64,000 nt of DNA, taken from contig VLJF02000034.1 in assembly GCA_008360975.2 (NCBI GenBank), forward strand, positions 372,001-436,000. The letters run 5' to 3'. The stretch comes from Lichenostomus cassidix. Lineage: Eukaryota > Chordata > Aves > Passeriformes > Meliphagidae. The notes under the pieces were generated by a model. That model did no database searches and was not told the DNA's origin. It was given only the letters and a program-made list of their open reading frames with translations. Each line of letters begins with the position of its first letter. The stretch's first letter is position 1. Below, piece after piece: positions 1-13,700 of this stretch. Position numbers and translations under genes: made by a program.

Positions 1-1740
1 AACCCCCATAGCCACTGAGGGACCCCAAAAAACCCCCAAAGAGTTTGGAGCTGTCAGGGGTGAAGGTCAGCGAGTGAGGAGCGACCAGCTCGTCCTGGGG
101 ACCCCAAAATAGCCCTCAGAGACCCCAAAATAGCCCTCAGAGACCCCCAAATAGCCCTGAGCACCTCAGGTACCCAAAAAACCTACTGAGGGACCCCAAA
201 ACTCACTGAGAGACCCTAAACACCCACTGAGAGATCCCAAAAACTCCCAAAGAGCTTGGAGCCATCAGGGGTGAAGGTCAGCGAGTGAGGGGCCACCGGC
301 TCGTCCTGGGGACCCCAAAATAGCACTCAGGGACCCCAAAATATCCCTGAGCACCTCAGGGACCCTAAAAACCCACTGAGAGATCCTAAAACACCCACTG
401 AGGGACCCCAAAACTCACAGAGAGACTCAGAGATCCCAAAAACCCACTGAGAGATCCTAAAAAACCACTGAGAGAACCCAAAAATCCCCAAAGAGCTTGG
501 AGCCGTCGGGGGTGAAGGTCAGCGAGTGAGGGGCCACCGGCTTGTCCTGGGGACCCCAAAATAGCCCTGAGAGACCCCAAAATAGCCCTGAACATCTCAG
601 GGACCCCAAAAACACCCTGAGAGATCCTAAAAAACCCACTGAGGGACCCCAAAACTCACAGAGAGACTCAGAGATCCCAAAAACCCACTGAGAGATCCTA
701 AAAACCACTGAGAAACCCCAAAAAAAACCCCGAAGACCTTGGAGCCGTGAGGGCTGAAGGTCAGTGAGTGAGGGGCGACCGGCTTGTCCTGGGGACCCCA
801 AAATCACCCTCAGGAACCCCAAAATCATCCTCTGGGACCCCAAAAACCCACTGAGGGACTGACAGACCCCAAAAACCCACTGAGAGATCCCAAATCCCCC
901 AAAGAGTTTGGAGCCATGAGGGGTGAAGGTCAGTGAGTGAGGGACGACTGGCTCGTCCTGGAGACCCCAAAATAGCCTTAGGGACCCCAAAATCATCCTC
1001 TGGGACCCCAAAACTCACTGAGAGACTCAGAGACCCCAAAAAACCCACTGAGAGATCCTAAAAAACTCACTGAGAGAACCCAAAAATCCCCTGAAGAGTT
1101 TGGAGCCATCAGGGGTGAAGGTCAGTGAGTGAGGGGCTACTGGCTCGTCCTGGAGACCCCAAAATAGCCCTGAGAGACCCCAAAATATCCCTGAGCACCT
1201 CAGGGACCCTAAAAACCCACCGAGAGATCCTAAAAAACCCACTGAGGGACCTTAAAAGCCGACTGAGGGATCCGAAAACCCACTGAGAGACCCCAAAACC
1301 CACCATGGTCACGGGGAGATCCCAAAAGCACTCTGAGAGACCCCAAAACCCACTGAGGGACCCCAAAAACCCACTGAGAGTTCCCAAAACACCCTGAGAG
1401 ACCCCAAAAACCACCTGAAGGAGCCCAGAGACACCCTGAGGGACCCCAAAAACCATCCTGAGCCACTGAGGGACCCCAAAAACGGACTGAGGGACCCCAA
1501 AACACCCCTGGGAATGGCTGGGAGACCCCAAAATCCCCCCCTAGCCACTGAGGGACCCTAAAAACTCACTGAGAGATCCTAAAAAACCCACTGAGAGACC
1601 CTAAAACCCCCCCGAGCCAGTGAGGGACCCCAAAACCCCACTGAGGGACCAAAAACACCCACTGAGGGACCCCAAAATCCACTGAGGGACCCCAAAACCC
1701 CCCTGGGAATGGCTGGGAGACCCCAAAATCCCCCCAAAAC
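1..1740. repeat. Minisatellite array carrying five further partial copies of WRAP53 exon 7
   Basis: Units built on CTGAGGGACCCCAAAA and CTGAGAGATCC. Between 1 and 1150 each larger unit of about 170-240 bp also carries a 54-bp exon-like block with its splice acceptor: 252-305, 493-546, 735-788, 904-957 and 1096-1149, plus the block at 41-94. From 1150 to 1740 only the short intronic motif remains. This fills the intron between exons 7 and 6. Confidence 0.85.
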
Positions 1741-4700
1741 TCCTCCCCAGTTCCTCCCCAGTGCCTCCCAGTTGCTCCCAGTGCTTCCCTAGTCCCTCCC
1801 AGTCCATTCCCAGTCCATTCCCAGTCCCTCCCAGTCCCTCCCAGTCCCTCCCAGTCCCTCCCAGTCCATCCCATCCATTCCCAGTCCATTCCCAGTTCCC
1901 CCCAGTCCCTCCCAATCCATTCCCAGTCCATCCCAGTCCCTCCCAGTCCCCCCAGTGCTCACCAGGTGGTTGTGAGCTCTGAAGGATCCCCTCAGGCTCC
2001 CATCGAAGGCATCCCACAGGTGAATGGGGTTGTCCCTGCAGCTGGCGGCCAGCCTGACCAGTATAAACCAGTATAAACCAGTATGGACCAGTATAAACCA
2101 GTAGGGACCAGTACAGACCTGTAGTGACCTCCCAAGATCCCCCCCTGTTGCCAGGACACCCTGCCCAGTACAAACCAGTATAGATCAGTTCAGACCAGTA
2201 CAGACCAGTATGGACCAGTTTGGACCGGTATGGATTGTTATCGACCAGTACAAACCAGTATAAAATGATATGGACCAGTATGGACCAGTTTGGACTGGTA
2301 CACATCAGTACAGACCAGTACAAACCAGTATGGACCGGTATGGATCAGTACAGACCAGTATGGGTCAGCATGGACCAAAACCAGTACAGACCAGTACGGA
2401 CCAGTACGAACCAGTAGGGACCAATATGGACCACCCAGGAACCCCCCCTGTTCCCAGGACACCCTGCCCAGTGCAAACCAGTATGGACCAGTACGGATTG
2501 GTACAGACCAGTACAAACCAGTATGGACCAGTATGGATTGGTACAGACCAGCACAAACCAGTACAAACCAGTACGGATTGGTACAGACCAGTACAAACCA
2601 GTATGGACCAGTAGTGACCTCCCAAGAACCTCCCCTGTTCCCAGGACAGCCTGCCCAGTTCATCCCAGTAACAACCAGTAACCCCCATGGACCCCCAGTA
2701 CCTCCCAGTCCATCCCAGTCCATTCCCAGTCCCTCCCAGTGCTCCCCACTGCACCCCCAGTGCTCCCAGTCCCTCCCAGTATCCCACAGTCTCTCCCAAT
2801 CCTCTCCCAGTCCCTCCCAGTTCATCCCAGTCCCATCCCAGTTCCCCCCAGTCCCATCCCAGTTCCCCCCAGTTCATCCCAGTCCCTCCTAATCCTCTCC
2901 CAGTCTTCACCAATCCCCTCCCAGTTCCCTCCCAGTCCATCCCAATCACCTCCCAGTCCATTCCCAGCTCCCCCAGTTGCTCCCAGTTCCCCCCAGTCCA
3001 TCCCAGTTCATCCCCAGTTCCCCCCAGTCCATTCCCAGTCCCTCCCAGTATTCACCAATCCCATCCCAGTCCCTCCCAGTTCCTCCCAATCCCCTCCAAT
3101 CCCATCCCAGTCCCATCCCAGTCCCTCCCAGTTCCTCCCAGTCCCCCCAGTCCTATTCCCAGTTCCCCCAATCCCTCCGGTCCCCCAGTTCATTCCCAGC
3201 CCCCCAATCCTCCCCCAGTCCCTCCCAGTCCATTCCCAGTCCCTCCCAGTCCCCTCCGAGCTCCTTCCAGTCCTTCCCAGTCCATCCCAATCCCATCCCA
3301 GTCCCATCCCAGTTCCTCCCAGTTCCCCCCAATCCCCCCCAATCCCGTCCCAGTTCCCTCCCAGTTCATTCCCAATCCCCTCCCAGTCTCCCCCAGTTCC
3401 TCCCAGTCCCTCCCAATCCCATCCCAATCACCTCCCAGTCCCATTCCCAGTTCCTCCAGTTGCTCCCAGTTCCCCCCAGTCCATCCCAGTTCCCCCCAGT
3501 ATTCACCAATCCCATCCCAGTCCCTCCCCAGTCTCTCCCAGCTCCTCCCAATCCATCCCAATCCATTCCCAGTCCATCCCAGTCCATCCCAATCCCCTCC
3601 AATCCCACCCCAGTCCCTCCCAGTACCCCCAATCCTCACCCAGTCCATCCCAGTCCCCCCCAATCCCCTCCCAGTCCCTCCCAGTCTCTCCCAGTGCTCC
3701 CAGTCTCACAGGCAGCTGCTGGGCTCGCTGGAGTCCATCCGGGGGTACCAGGTGAAGTCATAGATGGTGTCACCCTCGGGGACCTGCAGCGCCACCGCCT
3801 GGGGATGTGGGGACACCACAGTGACCCTGAGTGACCCCTGAGTGACCCTGAGTGACCCTGAGTGACCCTGAGGGACCCCAAAATGACCCTTGAGAGCCCC
3901 CAAAGTGACCCCAGAGAGCCCAGAGTGACCCCAAAGAGCCCCAGAGGGACCCCAGAGTGACCCCAAAATAAGCTGAGAGCCCAGAGTGACCCCTGAGACC
4001 CCAAAGGGACCCCAGAGTGACCCTAAAATTAACCCTGAGAGCCCAAAATAACCCTGAGAGCCCCAGAGTGACCCCAGAGTGACCCCAAAATAACCTGAGA
4101 ACCCAGAGTGACCCCAAAGTGACTCCAAAGTGACCCCAGAGTGACCCCTGAGAGTCCCAGAGTGACCCCAGAGTGACCCTAAAATTAACCCTGAGACCCC
4201 AAAATAACCCTGAGAGCCCCAGAGGGACCCCAGAGTGACCCCAAAATAACCTGAGAGCCCAGAGTGACCCCAAAGTGACCCCTGAGACCCCAAAGTGACC
4301 CCAGAGTGACCCCTGAGAGCCCCAGAGGGACCTCAAAGTGACCCCTGAGACCCCAAAGGGACCCCAGAGTGACCCTAAAATTAACCCTGAGACTCCAAAA
4401 TAACACTGAGAGCCCCAGAGTGACCCCAGAGTGACCCTGAGAGCCCCAGAGGGACCCCAAAATGACCCCTGAGAGCCCCAGAGGGACCCCAAAGAGCCCC
4501 AGAGTGACCCCTGAGACCCCAAATCCACCTGAGACCCCAAAGTGACCCCTGAGAGCCCCAGAGGGACCCCAAAGTGACCCAGAGGGACCCCAGAGTGACC
4601 CTAAAAAACCCCAGAGTGACCCCAAAGAGCCCCAGAGAGACGCCAGAGTGACCCCAAAATAAGCTGAGAGCCCAGAGTGACCCCAAAGTGACCCCTGAGA

Positions 4701-7700
4701 CCCCAAAGGGACCCCAGAGTGACCCCAAAATTAACCCTGAGAGCCCAAAATAACCCTGAGAGCCCCAGAGTGACCCCAGAGTGACCCCAGAGTGACCCTG
4801 AGACCCCCAGAGTGACCCCAAAATGACCCTGAGACCCCCAGAGTGACCCCAAAATGACCCCTGAGAGCCCCAGAGGGACCCCAAAGAGCCCAAAGTGACC
4901 CCTGAGAGCCCCAGAGTGACCCCGAAGTGACCCAGAGGGACCCCAGAGTGACCTGAGACCCCAAAGTGAACCCAGAGTGACCCCAGAGTGACCCTAAAAA
5001 ACCCCAGAGTGACCCCTGAGAGCCCCAGAGAGACCCCAGAGTGACCCCAAAATAACCTGAGAGCCCAGAGTGACCCCAAAGTGACCCCTGAGACCCCAAA
5101 GTGACCCCAGAGTGACCCCTGAGAGCCCCAGAGTGACCCTAAAATTAACCCTGAGAGCCCAGAGTGACCCCAGAGTGACCCTGAGAGCCCCAGAGGGACC
5201 CCAAAGTGACCCGAGACCCCAAAGTGACCCCAAAGTGACCCCTGAGACCCCAAATCCACCTGAGACCCCAAAGTGACCCCTGAGAGCCCCAGAGGGACCC
5301 CAAAGTGACCCCTGAGACCCCAAAGTGAACCCAGAGTGACCCGAGAGCCCCAGAGTGACCCTAAAATTAACCCTGAGACCCCAAAATAACCCTTAGAGCC
5401 CAGAGTGACCCTGAGAGCCCCAGAGGGACCCCAAAATGACCCCTGAGAGCCCCAGAGTGACCCCAGAGTGAACCCTAGTCCCCCCTAAACCACCCCAAAT
5501 CCCCCCCAGGACCCCCAGGGTGACCCCCAGGATCCCAAAATGACCCCCAGGACCCCCAAAGAGACCCCAAAACTCCCCAAAATCCCCCCAAAATCACCCA
5601 AAACCACCCCATAGTGACCCCCAAACCCCCCCAGGACCCCAAAATGACCGCCAGGACCCCCAGGGTGACCCCAAAATGACCCAGAGTGACCCCAAATCCC
5701 CCAAAAGTGACCCAAAACCACCTCATAGTGACCCTAAAATGACCCCCAGCCCCTAAACACCCCCAGGACCCCAGAGTACCCCCAGACCACCTAAATCCCC
5801 CAAGGCCCCCAGAGTGACCCCAAAACCCCCCAAAATCCCCCAAAGTCACCCGAAACCACCCGATAGTGACCCGAACCCCCGGACCCCAAAATGACCCCAT
5901 AGTGACCCCAAAATCCCCCAGGACCCCAAAATGACCCCTTAAATCCCCCCAGGACCCCACAGTGACCCCCAGCCCCCAACCACCCCCATCTCCCCAGGAC
6001 CCCTGAGTAACCCCAAAATGACCCCAAATCCCCCCAGGCCCCAGGTGACCCCAAACCCCAAAAAATTCCAAAGTGACCCAAAACCACCCCAAATCCTCCC
6101 CAGGACCCCCTGAGTGACCCCAAAGTCGCCCAAAACCACCCCACAGTGACCCCAAAATGACCCCAGGACCCCAAAATGACCCCCAGGACCCCCAGAGAGT
6201 GACCCCAAATCCCCCAAAAGGGACCCCAAACCACCCCATAGTGACCCTTAAATCCCCCAGGACCCCAAAATGACCCCCAGGACCCCCAGAGTGACCCCAA
6301 ATCCCTCCAGGACCCCAAAATGACCCCTTAAATCCCCCAGGACCCCCAGAGTGACCCCAAAATACCCCCAGGACCCTCTAAATCCCCCAGGACCCCAAAA
6401 TGAGCCAGAGTGACGCCAAATCCCCCAAAAAGGACCCAAAACCACCCCAAAATGACCCCCTAAAGCCCCCCAGGACCCCCCAAACCCCCCCAGGACCCCC
6501 CAAACCCCCCCAGGACCCCCAGACTCACCAGCTGGGGGAGGGGCAGCCCCGGGGGGGGCGCAGGGGGGAGGGGCAGGTCGAAGACCCTCAGGATGTTGTC
6601 ATCACTGCAGCTCAGGATGCACGAGCCGTCGGGGGCCCTGGGGGGTGAGGGGTCATTTGGGGGGGTTTGGGGTCATTTGGGGGTCCTGAGGGGGTTTGGG
6701 GGTCATTTGGGGTCCTGGGGGTTTGGGGAATTTGGGGGAATTTGGGGGGATTTGGGGGTCCTGGGGGTTTGGGGACACTGGGGGTCACTGTGGGGTGGTT
6801 TTGGGTCACTTTGGGAGGATTTGGGGGCTTAGGGTCACTATGGGGGTCCTGGGGGTCAATCTGGGGTGCTTTTGGGTCACTTTGGGGGTCCTGGGGTCAA
6901 TCTGGGGTGGTTTTGGGTCGGTTTGGGGGTCCTGGGGGTTTAGGGTCATTTGGGGGTCCTGGGGGGTTTGGGGAGAATTTGGGGGCTTGGAGGGGTTTGG
7001 GGGTCATTTGGGGGGTTTGGGGTCACTTGGGGGAGTTTGGGGGCATTCTGGGGTCCTGGTGGGGTTGGGGGTCACTTTGGGGGTCCTTGGGGGTTTGGGG
7101 GAATTTGGGGGTTTGGGCATCAATCTGGGGGTCCTGGGGGAATTTGGGGGGGAATCTGGGGCTTTGGGGGTCACTATGGGATGGTTTTGTCACTTTGGGA
7201 GTTTGGGGCATTCTGGGGGTCCTGGGAGGGTTTGGGAGGAATTTGGGGGTCTGGGGGTCAATCTGGGGTGATTTTGGGAGAGTTTGGGGGTCACTTTGGG
7301 GGTCCTGGGGCATTTGGGGTCCTGGGGATCAATCTGGGGTGGTTTTGGGTGACTTTGGGGGATCTGGGGGCTTTAGGGGTCACTCTGGGGGTTTGGGGCT
7401 TTGGGAATCCTGGGGATTTAGGGAGCATTTGATTTAGGGGGATTGGGGTGAATTAGAGGATTTTGAGGTGGAATTTAGGGGAATTTAGAGGATTTTTGGG
7501 TGATTTTGGGGGAAATTGAGGTGATTTTGGGGGAATTTTGAGGGATTTTGAGATGATTTTGAGGGAATTTTGGGGGATTTTGAGGGAATTTCAGGTGTAT
7601 TGAGAAGATTTTGGGTGATTTTGGGGGAATTTTGGGGGATTTTGAGGGAATTTTGGGTGTATTTAGAGGTGTTTGGGGAATTTGAGGGGATTTTGGGGCA

Positions 7701-10700
7701 ATTTTGGGTGTATTTAGAGGATTTTGGGGTAATTTGAGGTGATTTTGGGAAAATTTCGGGTGATTTCAGGGGAATTTTGGGGGATTTGGGGGTGAATCAG
7801 ACAATTTTGAGGGAATTTGGGGGAATTTGGGGAATTTGAGGTGATTTTGGGGTGTTTTTGGGGATTTTGAGGGAATTTTGGGTGTATTTAGAAGATTTTG
7901 AGTGATTTGGGGGAATTTGGGGGAATTTGGGGTGATTTTGAGAGGATTTTGGGTGATTTTGAGTGTATTTAGAGGATTTTGGGGAATTTGAGGTGATTTT
8001 GGGGGAATTTGGGGGTAATTTTGGGTGTATTTAGAGGATTTTTGGGTGATTTTGGGGGAATTTGAGGTGATTTTGGTGGAACTTGAGGTGATTTTGGGGG
8101 ATTTAGAGGATTTCAGGGTGATTTTGGGGGATTTTGAGGTGATTTTGGTGGAACTTGAGGCGCTTTTGGGGGATTTAAAGGATTTCAGGGTGATTTTGGA
8201 GGAATTTGGGGTAATTTTGGGGTTTTTCCTCTCACCACTTGCAGCCCCTCAGGAAGTTTTCGGGTCGTTTCTGGAATTCCTGCTGAGCAACCCAAACCTG
8301 CCGGGGAGGAACCCCAAACTGGAATGGGGGAAACCTGGAAAAGAAACCCCAAAATAAATCCCAAAACAGCCAAAATCAACCCAAACCTGCCGGGGAGGAA
8401 CCCCAAAGTGGAACGGGGGAAACCTGGAAAAGACCCCAAAATAAACCCTAAAATAAACCCCAAAATAAACCCTAAAATAAACCCTAAAATAAACCCTAAA
8501 ATAAACCCTAAAATGGCCAAAATCAACCCAAAATGTCCAGAAACCCCAAACTGGAATGGGAGAAACCTGAAACAGACCCCAAAATAAACCCTAAAATGGC
8601 CAAAATCAACCCAAAATATCCAGAAACCCCAAATTGGAATGGGGGGAACCTGGAAAAGAAACCCCAAAATAAACCCTAAAATAAATCCTAAAGCCTAAAA
8701 TGGCCAAAATCAACCCAAAATGGCTGGAAAATCCCAAATTGGAATGGGGAGAACCTGAACGAGATCCCAAAATAAACCCCAAAATAAACCCTAAAATGGC
8801 TAAAATCAACCCAAAGCTGCCGGGGAGGAACCCCAAACTGGAATGGGGGAAACCTGGAAAATAAACCCCAAAATAAACCCTAAAATAAACCCCAAAATAA
8901 ATCCCAAAATAAACCTTAAAATAAACCCTAAAATGGCCAAAATCAACCCAAAATATCCAGAAACCCCAAATTGGAACGGGGGAACCTGAAACAGAGATCC
9001 CAAAATAAACCCCAAAATAAACCCTAAAATGGCCAAAATCAACCCAAAATGGCAGGAAAATCCCAAAGTGGAACGGGGGAACCTGAAACAGAGACCCAAA
9101 ATAAACCCCAAAATAAATCCCAAAATAAACCCCAAAATCAACCCAAACCTGCCAGGGAGGAACCCCAAACTGGAATGGGAGAAACCTGAAACAGACCCCA
9201 AAATAAACCCTAAAATAAACCCCAAAATGGCCAAAATCAACCCAAACCTGAATGGGGGGAACCTGGAAAAGAGACCCCAAAATAAACCCTAAAATAAATC
9301 CTAAAATGGCCAAAATCAACCCAAAATGGCAGGAAAACCCCAAACTGGAACAGGGGGAACCTGGAAAAGAAACCCTAAAAGAAACCCTAAAATAAACCCC
9401 AAAATGGCCAAAATCAACCCAAAATATCCAGAAACCCCAAATTGGAATGGGAGAAACCTGAAACAGAGACCCCAAAATAAACCCCAAAATAAATCCTAAA
9501 ATGGCCAAAATCAACCCAAAATGGCAGGAAAATCCCAAAGTGGAATGGGGGAAACTGGAAAACAGACCCCAAAATAAACCCTAAAATCCTAAAATGGCCA
9601 AAATCAACCCAAAATGGTAGGAAAACCCCAAACTGGAACGGGGGGAACCTGGAAAAGAAACCCTAAAAGAAACCCTAAAATGGCTAAAATCAACCCAAAC
9701 CTGCTGGGGAGAAACCCCAAACTGGAACGGGGGAAACGTGGAAAACACCCCAAAATAAACCCTAAAATGGCCAAAATCAACCCAAAATGGCAGGAAAAAC
9801 CCAAAATGTCCGGAAAACCCCCAAATCCCCAAATCCTAAAATAGCCCAAACTACCCCAAAATGGCTGAAAAAACCCCAAAATATCCAGGAACCCCAAAAA
9901 TTTCCGGAAAACTCCAAAATCCCAAACCACCCAAAATCCTAAAGTATCCCAAAACCACCCCAAAATATCCACAAACCCCAAAAATTTCCGGAAAACACCA
10001 AAACCCCCAAATCCTAAAATATCCCAAATCACCCCAAAATGGCAGGAAACCCCAAAATCCTAAATCCTCCAAATCCCAAACCACCCAAAAATGTCCAGAA
10101 ACCCTAAAAATGTCCAGAAAACCCCAAAAATTTCTGGAAAACCCCAAAATCCCAAACCTTCCCCAAAATCCTAAACTGCCAAAAATCCCAAACCACCCCA
10201 AAATAACCAGAAACCCCAAAATCCCAAAATATCCCAAAACACCCCAAAATATCCAGAAACCCCAAAATCCCAAACCACCAAAATATGTCCAGAAACCCCA
10301 AAAATTTCTGGAAAACCCCAAAATCCCCCAAAATCCCAAACCACCCAAAAATGTCTGGAAACCCTAAAATATCTGGAAAACCCAAAAAATATCCAGAAAA
10401 TTACAAAAATATCCAGGAAAACCCCAAAATATCTTCGACACCCAAAATCCCAAACCACCCAAAAATATCCAAAAAACCCCAAAATGCCCAGAAACCCCAA
10501 AAGTGTCCAGAAACCCCAAAATCCCTCAAAATCCCAAACTCCCCAAAAATCCCAAACCACCCAAAAATATCCAGAAAATCCCAAAAAATGTCTGAAAACC
10601 CCAAATTTCCCCCAAAAGACTCACTGGAACGGCTCAGGTTCATCTTGGGGATTTTTGGGGATTTCTGAGAGCAGCTGAGGGGCTGAGAGGAGAGAGAGGT

Positions 10701-13700
10701 TAGATAGAAACCCTAAAAACCCAAAATTCACACAAAAACCCCAAAATTCCCACTAAAAAAACCAAAATCCCCCCAAAAAACCCCAAAATTTCCACTAAAA
10801 AACCCAAAGTTTCCACAAAAAACCCAGAATTTCCACAGAATCCCCAAAATTCCCATTAAAAAAAACCCAAAGATCCCACAAAAAACCCCAAAATCCCCAT
10901 AAAAATCCCAAAATTCCCACAAAAAACCTCAAATTCCCATAAAAACCCCAAAATCCCCATAAAAACTCCAAAGTTCCCACAAAAAACCCCAAAATTCCCG
11001 TAAAAAACCCAAAATTCCCACAAAAAACCCCAAAATTCCAACAAAAAACCCAAAGTTTCCACAAAAATCCCCAAAATTCCCATTAAAAAAACCAAAGATC
11101 CCACAAAAAACCCACAAAATCCCCATAAAAATCCCAAAATTCCCACAAAAAACCTCAAATTCCCATAAAAACACCAAAGTTCCCACAAAAAAACCCAAAA
11201 TTCCCACAAAAACCCCACAAAATTCCCACAAAAACCCAAAATCCTCACAAAAATCGCAAAATTCCCATTAAAAAACCCAAATTTCCCACAAAAACCCACA
11301 AAATCCCCATAAAAAACCACAAAATCCCCATAAAAATCCCAAAATTCCCATTAAAAACCCCAAATTCCCACAAAAAACCCCCGAAATTTCCACTAAAAAA
11401 ACCCAAAATTTCCACAAAATCCCCAAAATTCCCACAAAAAACCCACAAAATCCCCATAAAAAACCCCCAAAATTCCCGTAAAAAAACCCCAAAATTCCCA
11501 CAAAAACCCAAAATCCCCATAAAAACCCCAAAATTCCCACTAAAAAACCTAAAGCTCCCACAAAAAACCCACAAAATCCCCATAGAAAACCACAAAATCC
11601 CCATAAAAATCCCAAAAATCCCATTAAAAACCCCAAATTCCCACCAAAAAACCCAAAATTTCCACTAAAAAAACCCAAAGTTTCCACAAAAAACCCAAAA
11701 TTTCCACAAAATCCCCAAAATTCCCATTAAAAAACCCCAAAGATCCCACAAAAAAACCACAAAAGTCCCACAAAAAACCACAAAATCCTAAAAAAAATCC
11801 CCAAAATTCCCACAAAAACCCACAAAATCCCCATAAAAATCCCAAAATTCCCACAAAAAACCCCAAATTCCCACAAAAAACCAAAATCCCCATAAAAACC
11901 CCAAAATTCCCATTAAAAAACCTAAAGTTCCCACAAAAAACCCACAAAATCCCCATAGAAAACCACAAAATCCCCATAAAAATCCCAAAATTCCCATTAA
12001 AAACCCAAAAGTTCCCACAAAAAACCCACAAAATTCCCACAAAAAACCCCCAAAATTCCCGTAAAAAAACCCCAAAATTCCCACAAAAACCCAAAATCCC
12101 AAAATTCCCACAAAAAACCCCAAAATTCCCACAAAAAACCCCAAAATTCCCACAAAAACCCACAAAATTCCCACAAAAAACCACAAAAGTCCCACAAAAA
12201 ACCACAAAATCCTAAAAAAAATCCCCAAAATTCCCACAAAAACCCACAAAATCCCCATAAAAATCCCAAAATTCCCACCAAAAAACCCCAAATTCCCACA
12301 AAAAAACCAAAATCCCCATAAAAACCCCAAAATTCCCATTAAAAAACCTAAAGTTCCCACAAAAAACCCACAAAATCCCCATAGAAAACCACAAAATCCC
12401 CATAAAAATCCCAAAATTCCCATTAAAAACCCCAAATTCACACAAAAAACCCCAAAATTTCCACTAAAAAACCCCAAAGTTTCCACAAAAAAACCCAAAG
12501 TTTCCACAAAAACCCACAAAAGTCCCACAAAAAACCACAAAATCCTAAAAAAAATCCCCAAAATTCCCACAAAACCCCACAAAATCCCCATAAAAACCCC
12601 AAAATTCCCACAAAAAACCCAAAATTCCCACAAAAAACCCAAAATCCCCATAAAAAACCCCAAAATTCCCAAAAAACCTAAAATTCCCACAAAAAACCAC
12701 AAAATCCCCAAAAAAAACCCCAAAATTCCCACAAAAAAACCCAAAATTCCCACAAAAAAACCAAAATCCCCACAAAAACCCCAAAATTCCCACAAAAAAA
12801 CCACAAAATCCTAAAAAAAATCCCCAAAATTCCCACAAAAAAACCAAAATCCCCATAAAAACCCCAAAATTCCCAGAAAAGCCTAAATTCCACAAAAAAC
12901 CCACAAAAACCCCAAAAAATCCCAAAATTCTCACAAAAACCCCAAATTCCCCATAAAAACCCCAAAATTCCCACTAAAAAAACCCAGTTTCCACAAAAAT
13001 CCCAAAATTCCCACAAAACCCCCAAAATTCCCGTAAAAACCCCAAAATTCCCACAAAAAACCCCAAAATTCCAACAAAAAACCCAAAGTTTCCACAAAAA
13101 TCCCCAAAATTCCCATTAAAAAAACCAAAGATCCCACAAAAAACCCACAAAATCCCCATAAAAATCCCAAAATTCCCACAAAAAACCCCAAATTCCCATA
13201 AAAACACCAAAATTCCCACAAAAAACCCCAAATTCCCCAAAAACCCACAATATCCCAATAAAAACCCCAAAGTTCCCACAAAAAACCCCAAAATTCCCAC
13301 AAAACCCCCAAAATTCCCGTAAAAAAACCCAAAATTCCCACAAAAAAACCCCAAATTCCCACAAAAAAACCAGAAAATCCCCATTAAAAACCCACTAAAT
13401 TCCCGCAAAAATTCCCCAAAATTCCCATTAAAAGCCCCAAAATTCCCATAAAAAACCCAAAATCCCCACAAAACCCCCAAAATTCCCGCAAAAAACCGAA
13501 AATCCCCACAAAAAAACACTAAATCTCAAAAAAACCACCCAAAATTCCCACAAGAAATCTCAAAATCCCCACAAGAAACCCCAAATTTCTCACAAAAAAA
13601 CCCCAAAATCCCACAAGAAACCTCAAAATCCCCTCAATTCCCCCTAAAAATCCAAATATCACCCCAAAATCCCCAAAATTTCCACAAAAAACCAAAAAAT

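Noticed and set aside
2687..3763. Pro/Ser-rich frames of 338-358 aa that look like a collagen or mucin fragment
   Set aside because: Minisatellite CCCAGTCCCTC in the WRAP53 intron; no domain, signal or splice pattern.
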